Source: Candidatus Omnitrophota bacterium
GTDB lineage: Bacteria > Omnitrophota > Gorgyraeia > S143-82
Length of the DNA: 5,429 bases
Direction of reading: 5' to 3'
NCBI GenBank assembly: GCA_027034965.1
Contig: JALVWL010000001.1
Span: 1-5,429 of the forward strand
This document shows, piece by piece, positions 1-5,374 of the stretch (positions are counted from its first letter, which is position 1; each line of letters starts with the position of its first letter). The notes below the pieces were generated by a model. The model was not told the DNA's origin, made no database searches, and saw nothing but the letters and a program-made list of their open reading frames with translations. Both the position numbers and the translations under genes were made by a program.

Positions 1-263
1 TGGACAAGGAGACAGCAAACCTATTCTATGCTGAAAGCTGTCTTTTTATTGATTTCCTTCTTACCAGATTTCCCAAGAACTACTTCTCCACATTTTGCTG
101 GAGGATGAAGACAGGCAACGATTTCTATAAGGCCTTTAGATTGTCTTATCCTAGGTTTACTGCATACGGAAAGATAGATATGGATAAGTTGAATAAGGAA
201 TTTATTGACTATATGATAGAGACGAATTATTATTGGAATGCCTTTAAGAAACAAACCGGATAA
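1..263 (+). CDS. C-terminal part of an unidentified protein, possibly a peptidase MA-like (gluzincin) metalloprotease
   Basis: An open frame read from base 3 runs for 86 codons to TAA at 261-263 and has no stop back to the window edge, so the gene starts outside the window. The visible residues include FYAESCLFIDFLLTRFPKN, then FSTFCWRMKTGNDFYKAF and a tail rich in Asp, Lys and Tyr. From memory, the pattern of Tyr-Ala-x-Ser, a hydrophobic helix ending in Phe-Leu-Leu, a Phe-rich helix, a Gly, and a final Ala-Phe resembles the helical segment after the HExxH zinc site in peptidase MA-like proteins. The HExxH itself would lie upstream and cannot be seen, so the family call is tentative. The stop lies 9 bases before the transporter ATG on the same strand, which suggests co-transcription. 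I am fairly sure this is coding and unsure of the function. Confidence 0.5.
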   Translation, partial: DKETANLFYAESCLFIDFLLTRFPKNYFSTFCWRMKTGNDFYKAFRLSYPRFTAYGKIDMDKLNKEFIDYMIETNYYWNAFKKQTG

Positions 264-267
264 GGGG
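262..267 (+). promoter_or_regulatory. Ribosome binding site of the MFS transporter
   Basis: AAGGGG lies 5 bases before ATG 273 and overlaps the stop codon of the upstream gene. It decides the start: the GTG at 267 in the same frame falls on the last base of this site and would have no properly spaced site of its own, so ATG 273 is preferred. The overlap of stop and binding site suggests translational coupling. Confidence 0.55.
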
Positions 268-272
268 TGGGT

Positions 273-1526
273 ATGGACAAAGGGAAATTACCTAAGATAG
301 ACAGAAATATTTGGTTGCTGGCCTGGACGAGTCTTCTAAACGACATCTCCAGTGAAATGATTATGCCTATATTGCCTATGTTCCTTCAGTCTCTGGGGGC
401 AGGTGGGATAGTCATAGCCGCATTGGGTGGCTTGAGAGATGGGCTCGGCAATATCCTTAAGATGTTCTTTGGTTACATATCAGACAGCAAGGGCAAGCGA
501 AAACCATTCATCATAACTGGATACCTATCTTCTTCTGTATGCAAGCTCTTGTTGGCGATATCCAAGTCCTGGCCTCTGGCAGTAGTCTTTACCTTGCTCG
601 AACGGATAGGGAAGGGGATGCGCAATGCCCCAAGAGATGCCCTGATAGCCGAATATATGCCTCACCACGAAGGAATCGGTTTTGGTCTGCACAGGATGAT
701 GGATACAACTGGGGCAATACTGGGCTCTCTTCTGGTATTGCTTCTCTACTGGGTCTTGAGGCTTGATTTTCGTATTCTTATAATCATTGCGGCAGTAATA
801 GGGTTCCTTACAATGATACCCTTGGTAAGATTAAAGGAACCGCAACGGCCCTATGATACACAGAGGTCCAGGCGATCTATGACACTAGCCTTTAGCCTAA
901 GAAAATTGCCCAGAAAGGTTCAGCTGTTTATCCTTATAGCCACTATATATTATTTAGGGGAACTCAATTATATGCTCTTTATTTCTAGGGCGGAGTTTAT
1001 GGCCTTTGGGAAATACAAGGTACTTGCGCCGCTGGCATTTTATGTGGCCTTTAACATATTCTATGCGGCCCTTTCTATGCCGTTTGGGCTCTTGTTTGAC
1101 CGCATCGGCGGCAGACGCACCATTGGACTGGGATATCTGCTTATGGCAATTACTATGCTTGGCTTTGTATTTTTCAAGCCGATGTTTGGCTTTCTGTTGT
1201 TCGCCTTGTACGGTGTTGCCAAGGCGGCTCTGCAAGGCAATCACATTGCCTATGTAGGTAGAATGGCGCCCGAAGACCTCAAGGGTACGGCCATAGGAAC
1301 CTTTCAGACAATGATAGGGATTGCTATGATTGTTGGAAATACAGTGGCCGGTATTCTATGGGAGCATATAGGCATCAAATGGGCCTTTGTATACGGATTT
1401 TCTATGATAGTGGTTGCGCTGATGCTCCTGTTGGCCGTGTGGAGGATTATGGGTGGTTTGAAGGATGAATCCGATCCTCATCAAAACAGCCCAAGCTCTA
1501 TCTGGCAAGGGAAAAAGTTAACATAA
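273..1526 (+). CDS. Major facilitator superfamily transporter, 12-helix type
   Basis: This 417-residue integral membrane protein should move a small solute across the cytoplasmic membrane, probably by proton coupling; the substrate cannot be told from sequence. The N-half has NDISSEMIMPILPMFL in helix 1 (about residues 23-38) and a classical motif A between helices 2 and 3 (GYISDSKGKRKP, 67-78). A conserved ERIGKGMRNAPRDALIAEY stretch follows (110-128), then FGLHRMMDTTGAILGS (137-152). This signature marks a broad MFS_1 subfamily often annotated as drug or unknown-substrate permeases. A charged linker near 186-215 separates the halves, and the C-half repeats motif A as GLLFDRIGGRRT (272-283). 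Length is normal for the family and the frame is intact. ATG 273 is chosen over GTG 267 for its ribosome binding site. The polar tail (about 395-417) should be cytoplasmic. It follows the partial upstream gene by 9 bases and converges on the fumarase-type gene. Confidence 0.9.
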   Translation: MDKGKLPKIDRNIWLLAWTSLLNDISSEMIMPILPMFLQSLGAGGIVIAALGGLRDGLGNILKMFFGYISDSKGKRKPFIITGYLSSSVCKLLLAISKSWPLAVVFTLLERIGKGMRNAPRDALIAEYMPHHEGIGFGLHRMMDTTGAILGSLLVLLLYWVLRLDFRILIIIAAVIGFLTMIPLVRLKEPQRPYDTQRSRRSMTLAFSLRKLPRKVQLFILIATIYYLGELNYMLFISRAEFMAFGKYKVLAPLAFYVAFNIFYAALSMPFGLLFDRIGGRRTIGLGYLLMAITMLGFVFFKPMFGFLLFALYGVAKAALQGNHIAYVGRMAPEDLKGTAIGTFQTMIGIAMIVGNTVAGILWEHIGIKWAFVYGFSMIVVALMLLLAVWRIMGGLKDESDPHQNSPSSIWQGKKLT

Positions 1527-1537
1527 TATATATTATG
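1522..1537. repeat. Perfect 16-base AT palindrome over the transporter stop codon
   Basis: CATAATATATATTATG reads the same on both strands and contains the TAA stop of the transporter (1524-1526). With only two G:C pairs the RNA hairpin would be weak and no T-run follows, so it is a poor terminator. It could be a protein-binding site or chance in AT-rich sequence. Confidence 0.5.
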
Positions 1538-1576
1538 CGAAGTTAATGCCCCTGCGCTGAATAACCTTTATCTTCT

Positions 1577-1693
1577 TTCTTTCTTAATAAAAAGTTTCCT
1601 CCATTCTCCATTCTTCATTCTTCATTCTTCACTCTTCATTCTTAAGATTGCTGTGGATTTGACTTTTGAGATTTCTTAGATTTGAGATTTGAG
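1577..1693 (+). repeat. Dispersed heptamer-based repeat, copy A
   Basis: Three modules are visible. A 35-base core at 1577-1611 contains CTTAATAAAAAGTTTCCT and matches the reverse complement of 5293-5327 at 32 of 35 positions. It runs into six tandem 7-base units at 1602-1643 (CATTCTC, three CATTCTT, CACTCTT, CATTCTT). After a short unrelated stretch, units of the type GAGATTT or TAGATTT lie at 1668-1674, 1677-1683 and 1684-1690. The same modules occur in the same order, inverted, upstream of metX. There is no reading frame of note, and its function is unknown. Confidence 0.8.
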
Positions 1694-1698
1694 TTATA

Positions 1699-1720
1699 AC
1701 GGAAGAAATGAAACTTCCGT
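1699..1720 (-). terminator. Possible weak terminator hairpin after the fumarase-type gene
   Basis: ACGGAAG at 1699-1705 pairs perfectly with CTTCCGT at 1714-1720 around an 8-base loop. On the minus strand the hairpin begins one base after the TAA stop of the last operon gene. Its position fits a terminator, but only TTATAAC follows instead of a solid U-run. It may instead protect the mRNA 3' end or be a chance pairing. Confidence 0.4.
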
Positions 1721-1721
1721 C

Positions 1722-2228
1722 TTAGATAACCCTGACTACAGGAAAGTCTTTGACTTGTAGCGAAAAGACGGCCTCTGCCCCGAGGTCTGGATAACAGATA
1801 AGGCGGCTTGAGATGACCTTTGTGGCCAGATAGGCGCCCGCACCACCTGGAGCAACAAAGTATCTGGCCCCATATTGTCTCATCATATCTGCCACCGCTG
1901 GATCCCGATCTCCCTTGCCAATACAAAACCTCAGACCGTATTTCAATAGAGTATCCATAAATCTATCCATCCTGGAAGATGTGGTCGGCCCACAGGAACC
2001 AATCGGCCTGCCCTTCCTGGCAGGGGTTGGCCCGCAATAATAAATCACGGCTGAGGGCAATTCTATTGGAGACTTTCCATCCTTAAGGTCCTTTATTAAT
2101 CTAACATGGGCTTGGTCACGTGCTGTAAATATGTGCCCACTTATATAGGCCAATTCTCCTGGACTTATTCCCTTTAATGCATCCAGCCCACCAGGTACGT
2201 CTATGTCTATTCTTCTACTTCCTGCCAT
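1722..2228 (-). CDS. Class I fumarate hydratase / L(+)-tartrate dehydratase family, beta subunit
   Basis: This 168-residue protein matches the C-terminal (beta, swivelling) half of iron-sulfur hydro-lyases, which interconvert fumarate and malate or act on tartrate in the cytoplasm. Hallmarks are SGHIFTARDQAH (30-41), YYCGPTPARKGRPIGSCGPTTSSRMD (63-88, given here only as a landmark span), IGKGD (103-107), APGGAGAYLATKV (126-138) and a C-terminal PDLGAEAVFSLQVKDFP (147-163). In characterised class I fumarases the Thr and Arg of the GPTT-x-x-R motif and the Lys of the GKG motif contribute to substrate binding and catalysis; the equivalents here are near Thr82, Arg86 and Lys105. The 4Fe-4S cluster sits in the alpha half, which is absent from the window. 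Length is slightly short for the family (often about 180) but the frame is intact. Its ATG lies inside the 3' end of murA, 22 bases overlapping, preceded by GGGGGCAAGGAT. Fumarate versus tartrate specificity cannot be decided, so no gene symbol is given. Confidence 0.88.
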   Translation of the reverse strand: MAGSRRIDIDVPGGLDALKGISPGELAYISGHIFTARDQAHVRLIKDLKDGKSPIELPSAVIYYCGPTPARKGRPIGSCGPTTSSRMDRFMDTLLKYGLRFCIGKGDRDPAVADMMRQYGARYFVAPGGAGAYLATKVISSRLICYPDLGAEAVFSLQVKDFPVVRVI

Positions 2229-3484
2229 ATCCTTGCCCCCAGGCCAGATAATTTCTCTTCCAGGGCCTCATAGCCCCTCTCAAGGTGGTATATCCTGGAT
2301 ATATCCGTTCGTCCTTCAGCCGCCAGTCCAGCCAACACAAGGGCCGCAGATGCCCTTAGGTCAGAGGCCATAACCGGCGCGCCCTTTAATCTCTTTACCC
2401 CCTGGACCACAGCATAAGGGCCTTCCCTCTTTATATTTGCCCCCATCCTATTGAGCTCTGGAACGTGCATAAACCTATCAGGATATATTCGCTCGGTTAT
2501 AACACTAGTCCCTCGGGAAATTGCCATCATCGCCATAAACTGGGCCTGCAGGTCTGTTGGAAAGCCTGGATACGGCAGGGTTGCTATATTCTGTGCCACC
2601 AGACGCCGCTTCTGAGAAACCCTTATAATGTTATCATTCTTATAGACCCTAATCCCTGCGCCGCTGCGCCTCAATACATCCAGTACTGCCCCTAAATGCT
2701 CGGGAACTGCACCCTTTACGACAACATCTCCCCTGGTCATCGCCGCACCTATGATAAAAGTCCCTGCCTCTATCCTATCGGGTATTATCGTATGTTCGCA
2801 CCCCTGCAGCCTCTTTACGCCATTTATTCTTATCCAAGGGGTACCGGCACCTTCTATATCTGCCCCCATTTTCTTTAGAAACTTGGCCAGGTCGTATATC
2901 TCGGGTTCGCAGGCCGCATTTTCTATGATAGTTTCTCCCTTTGCCAGCACAGCCGCCATCATAACATTCGCAGTAGCAAGGACAGAGGAGCCAAACATCC
3001 CCCCTAAATATACGGATGCACCCCTTAATCTCCTGGCCTCGGCAATCACATAACCGGCCTCTATTTCAATCGCCGCGCCCAGGGCTGCCAGGCCCTTTAA
3101 GTGAAGGTCAACCGGCCTAACACCTATAACACAGCCCCCTGGGAGAGATACGCGCGCCCTCTTGCGCCTGCCGAGCAATGCCCCCAGTACGCAAAAAGAT
3201 CCGCGCATCGTCCTGACGATCTCATAAGGGGCCTCGTATCTGGAGAGGTCAATCGGCCTTATCCTCAGGATCGGATAGTCTTCATCCACATCACATCCCA
3301 AAACCCTTAGGAGTCCAACCATAGTCTCAACGTCCCTTAATTTAGGGACATTGCGCAGAACCGTTTCTTCATCGGTAAGAAGGCTTGCAGCAAGGATAGG
3401 CAGGACCGCATTTTTTGCCCCGCTTACCCTTATCTCCCCGCGGAGTCTAATCGGCCCTTCCACTATCAGCTTTCTGATACCCAT
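2207..3484 (-). CDS. murA: UDP-N-acetylglucosamine 1-carboxyvinyltransferase (MurA)
   Basis: MurA transfers enolpyruvate from phosphoenolpyruvate to UDP-N-acetylglucosamine, the first committed step of peptidoglycan synthesis in the cytoplasm. At 425 residues it has the usual length. The PEP/UDP-sugar contact SGAKNAVLPI (21-30, Lys24) is present, as is the active-site loop RVSLPGGCVIGVRPVDLH (111-128), with Cys118 matching E. coli Cys115 and Arg123 matching Arg120. SSVLATANVMMAA (166-178), ENAACEPEI (188-196), PDRIEAGTF (235-243), FPTDLQAQF (308-316, Asp311 matching Asp305) and DLRASAALVLAG (375-386, Arg377 matching Arg397) complete the two-domain EPT fold. Because the loop residue is Cys rather than Asp, the enzyme would be expected to be fosfomycin-sensitive. 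It starts 8 bases after the metW stop; an AAGG lies 11 bases before the ATG, a long spacing, so coupling to metW translation is likely. Its last 22 bases overlap the next gene. Confidence 0.97.
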   Translation of the reverse strand: MGIRKLIVEGPIRLRGEIRVSGAKNAVLPILAASLLTDEETVLRNVPKLRDVETMVGLLRVLGCDVDEDYPILRIRPIDLSRYEAPYEIVRTMRGSFCVLGALLGRRKRARVSLPGGCVIGVRPVDLHLKGLAALGAAIEIEAGYVIAEARRLRGASVYLGGMFGSSVLATANVMMAAVLAKGETIIENAACEPEIYDLAKFLKKMGADIEGAGTPWIRINGVKRLQGCEHTIIPDRIEAGTFIIGAAMTRGDVVVKGAVPEHLGAVLDVLRRSGAGIRVYKNDNIIRVSQKRRLVAQNIATLPYPGFPTDLQAQFMAMMAISRGTSVITERIYPDRFMHVPELNRMGANIKREGPYAVVQGVKRLKGAPVMASDLRASAALVLAGLAAEGRTDISRIYHLERGYEALEEKLSGLGARIWQEVEE

Positions 3485-3492
3485 CGTCTCTA

Positions 3493-4086
3493 TTACCTTC
3501 TTGCCTTAATCAAAAACAGGGCCTCCTCTCCAAACAGATTTGGCAGAAGCGATACCTTTTTGTGCCCAGAAAAAAACTCTGCCCTCAAGACCTCGATATT
3601 ATGAGAACGGACAAAACTATAGAAATCCTTTATCGTAAGATAATGGACATTTGGGGTGTTATACCACTCATAAGGAAGCGCAGGATTCTTTGGTGCAGTG
3701 CCTGAAAACATCAATTGCACCCTTATCTTCCAGTGTGCAAAGTTAGGGAAACTAACAATTGCCTGTTTGCCTATCCTTACTATCTCCATCAATACCTTGG
3801 CAGGATTTTTTATCTCCTGTAAGGTCCTGGAGAGCACGACATAATCAAACGATTCATCCGGATAAACCGACAGCAACTGCTCCATATCGCCGTGGTGGAC
3901 CTGTATACCCTTGCTTACACAGGAAATTATCTTATCCTCCCTTAGCTCTATACCATAGCCTCGCACATCCTTCGAAAGCTTAAGCGCGTGAAGCAGGTCC
4001 CCTTCTCCACAACCAACATCCAGGATGCGTGCCCCATTCGGAATTATCTCCTCAATCAGCTGATAGTCCTTTCGCCTCACCGGCAT
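3493..4086 (-). CDS. metW: MetW family methyltransferase-like protein, partner of MetX
   Basis: MetW proteins have a class I SAM-methyltransferase fold and are nearly always encoded next to metX; genetic work in several bacteria ties them to homoserine acylation in methionine synthesis, although no methyl-transfer substrate is firmly established as far as I know. The 197-residue product has SAM motif I ILDVGCGEGDLL (21-32), an acidic motif II end at YGIELRE (44-50), HHGDME (64-69), and DYVVLSRTLQEI (81-92). The family signature follows: SFPNFAHWKIRVQLMFSG (112-129), then LPYEWYNTPNVH (137-148). Length is typical. The ATG is 7 bases after a strong AAAGGAG. It follows metX by 25 bases and precedes murA by 8. 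The stop codon is TAA. The call rests on the near-diagnostic Pro-Asn-Phe-x-His-Trp and Tyr-x-Trp-Tyr-x-Thr-Pro motifs. Confidence 0.95.
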   Translation of the reverse strand: MPVRRKDYQLIEEIIPNGARILDVGCGEGDLLHALKLSKDVRGYGIELREDKIISCVSKGIQVHHGDMEQLLSVYPDESFDYVVLSRTLQEIKNPAKVLMEIVRIGKQAIVSFPNFAHWKIRVQLMFSGTAPKNPALPYEWYNTPNVHYLTIKDFYSFVRSHNIEVLRAEFFSGHKKVSLLPNLFGEEALFLIKARR

Positions 4087-4093
4087 CCATTTT

Positions 4094-4100
4094 CTCCTTT
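4094..4100 (-). promoter_or_regulatory. Strong ribosome binding site of metW
   Basis: On the minus strand AAAGGAG stands 7 bases before the metW ATG at 4086, the best Shine-Dalgarno match in the operon. It fixes this start over an out-of-frame ATG four bases upstream. Confidence 0.75.
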
Positions 4101-4111
4101 AATTTTCCGAG

Positions 4112-5227
4112 CTACACATTATCGTATAAATGCCCCAGGAACCCCCGAATCAATCTATCCTGCGACTCATTGTACAATAAAAATGAATCATGCCCATAAT
4201 CAGAGGATATACAGCAGTAGCTTACATCCTTATTATAACTTTCCAGAAACTTTGCAATCTCTTCTACCTGTGAAGGTGGATAGAGCCAGTCCGAGGAAAA
4301 GCTCAACACAAGAAAATCTACATCCATTGCCTTTACACTCTCTGAATCTTGTATTTCAGAATATATCTCAAAATAATCAATAGCCTTTGTTAGATAGAGA
4401 TAGGAATTCGCATCGAACCTTCGCACAAACGAGTCGCCCTGGTAGTCCAGGTAACTCTCTATCTCAAAATCTATAGAGAAGTCGTAACCATAGGCCTCCT
4501 TTTCCCTCAATCTCCTGGCAAACTTGATATTCATCGCCTCATCGCTCAAGTAAGTGATATGCCCTATCATCCTAGCAACAGCAAGCCCCTGAAACGGCAG
4601 GGCCTTACCATAATAATTACCATTATTCCAATTAGGATCCCGCATAATTGCCTGTCGACCGACGGCATTGAAGGCAATCTGCTGGGCAGTATGCTGCATC
4701 GTAGTGGCTATCGGTATTGCGCCTCGCGTCTTTTCGCTGTGATGAAATGCCCAGGAAAGGACCTGCATCCCACCCATAGAACCGCCAATAACGCACAACC
4801 ACTTCTCTATACCCAGATATTCCATCAACATAACCTGGGCATTGACCATATCGTTTATTGTAACCACAGGAAAGTCTAACCCGAATTCCCTGCCTGTCTC
4901 AGGATTTATAGTACTCGGGCCACTGGAACCATAGCAGCCACCTATTACATTAGAGCATACGACAAAATACCTGTTCGTATCTATCGCCTTCCCCGGACCA
5001 ATATACATATCCCACCAGCCAGGCTTCTTTGCCCTCTCGTGCCAGAAGGCCGCATTGGCACTACCAGACAAGGCATGGCATATCAACACTGCATTGGTTC
5101 CTGCGCTGTTGAGTCGTCCATAGGTCTCATAGGCGATCTCAAGTGGTTTTATAGCCTTGCCGCTTTCCAGTACAAGGCCATTCTCAAAGATGGCCTTTTC
5201 TGTATGTACTATCTCTCTACTTTCCAT
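4112..5227 (-). CDS. metX: Homoserine O-acyltransferase (MetX), alpha/beta hydrolase fold
   Basis: MetX transfers an acyl group, usually acetyl from acetyl-CoA, to the hydroxyl of L-homoserine, the committed step from homoserine to methionine in the cytoplasm. The 371-residue protein has the normal length. Visible landmarks are LESGKAIKPLEIAYETYG (20-37), CHALSGSANAA (50-60), PGWWDMYIGPGKAIDTNRYF (69-88), GGCYGSSGPSTINPETG (96-112), the nucleophile elbow GGSMGG (148-153) with Ser150, the acid SSDWLYPP (311-318) with Asp313, and GHDSFLL (345-351) with His346. This gives a complete Ser-Asp-His triad, comparable to Ser143/Asp304/His337 of the Haemophilus enzyme. Some MetX relatives use succinyl-CoA or act on serine, and I cannot exclude these by eye. 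It is the first gene of the minus-strand cluster, with metW next. The ATG is the first possible start, since an in-frame TAG lies two codons upstream, but its Shine-Dalgarno sequence abuts the ATG. Confidence 0.95.
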   Translation of the reverse strand: MESREIVHTEKAIFENGLVLESGKAIKPLEIAYETYGRLNSAGTNAVLICHALSGSANAAFWHERAKKPGWWDMYIGPGKAIDTNRYFVVCSNVIGGCYGSSGPSTINPETGREFGLDFPVVTINDMVNAQVMLMEYLGIEKWLCVIGGSMGGMQVLSWAFHHSEKTRGAIPIATTMQHTAQQIAFNAVGRQAIMRDPNWNNGNYYGKALPFQGLAVARMIGHITYLSDEAMNIKFARRLREKEAYGYDFSIDFEIESYLDYQGDSFVRRFDANSYLYLTKAIDYFEIYSEIQDSESVKAMDVDFLVLSFSSDWLYPPSQVEEIAKFLESYNKDVSYCCISSDYGHDSFLLYNESQDRLIRGFLGHLYDNV

Positions 5228-5232
5228 CTCCT
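5228..5232 (-). promoter_or_regulatory. Shine-Dalgarno-like AGGAG abutting the metX start
   Basis: AGGAG on the minus strand is immediately followed by the metX ATG, so the spacing is zero instead of the usual 5-9 bases. An in-frame TAG two codons upstream prevents a longer protein, and no in-frame ATG, GTG or TTG occurs in the first 20 codons. Initiation at this ATG is therefore likely but probably inefficient or helped by another mechanism. Confidence 0.4.
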
Positions 5233-5233
5233 A

Positions 5234-5327
5234 AAATCTCAAATCTCAAAACTACAGCTTAAAACTTAAAACCTAAGAATGAAGAATGGAGCATGGAGAA
5301 TGAAGGAAATTTTTTATTAAGGAAGAA
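5234..5327 (-). repeat. Dispersed heptamer-based repeat, copy B, upstream of metX
   Basis: Read on the minus strand it begins with the 35-base core (5327-5293, containing CTTAATAAAAAATTTCCT) that differs from copy A at 3 positions. Four 7-base units follow (CATTCTC, CATGCTC, two CATTCTT; 5302-5275), then two TTTTAAG units (5271-5258), CTGTAG, and two GAGATTT units (5247-5234). It thus occupies nearly the whole metX leader and ends two bases before the AGGAG. A weak promoter-like pair, TTTACT and TAATAA 17 bases apart, straddles its upstream edge, but I would not call it a promoter. Copy B is inverted relative to copy A at 1577-1693. Confidence 0.8.
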
Positions 5328-5348
5328 AAATATCCCAGTAAATAAGAA

Positions 5349-5374
5349 TCCTTCATTCTTCATTCTCCATCCTC
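5349..5374 (+). repeat. Partial third heptamer array, copy C
   Basis: Three 7-base units (CATTCTT, CATTCTC, CATCCTC) lie at 5354-5374 after TCCTT, on the plus strand. The array is inverted relative to neighbouring copy B: bases 5293-5307 can pair with 5349-5370 if one 7-base unit is looped out, around a spacer of about 41 bases. No long core is visible in this copy. Confidence 0.6.

Larger units (their letters stand above)
1527..1721. other. Convergent intergenic region between the transporter and the fumarase-type gene
   Basis: About 195 bases separate the two converging stop codons. The left part is plain AT-rich sequence, the middle holds repeat copy A (1577-1693), and the right end holds a small hairpin next to the fumarase-type stop. 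A minus-strand frame extends out of the gene through part of this region, but it uses another phase and is made largely of repeat, so I do not regard it as coding. I see no RNA gene. Confidence 0.7.

Noticed and set aside
21..254. Minus-strand open frame of 77 codons at the left edge
   Set aside because: The opposite strand has an open frame that reaches the window edge, ends with natural coupling to the transporter and has a more protein-like composition.
1602..1643. CRISPR-like array in the convergent gap
   Set aside because: The units are only 7 bases long and directly tandem, with no spacers, so this is a short tandem repeat.
1642..1926. Minus-strand open frame of 94 codons overlapping the end of the fumarase-type gene
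   Set aside because: It lies in another phase of a well-supported gene and then runs through repeat sequence (residues rich in Ser, Lys and Asn), so it is a shadow frame.
2465..3310. Several plus-strand open frames of 60-100 codons opposite murA
   Set aside because: They lie antisense to a complete MurA with all catalytic residues, and their products are rich in Pro, Cys and His without recognisable domains.
3988..4383. Plus-strand open frame of 131 codons across the metW-metX junction
   Set aside because: It is antisense to two confident genes and their ribosome binding site, and its composition is not protein-like.
5311..5346. A sigma-70 type promoter (TTTACT, 17 bases, TAATAA) for metX
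   Set aside because: Matches to both consensus boxes are partial and the sequence is so AT-rich that such pairs are expected by chance; noted in the repeat entry only.
5228..5372. A SAM or other methionine-related riboswitch upstream of metX
   Set aside because: The leader is made of A/T-rich heptamer units and shows none of the G-rich conserved cores I would expect of SAM-I or SAM-II class elements; no such structure could be drawn by eye.
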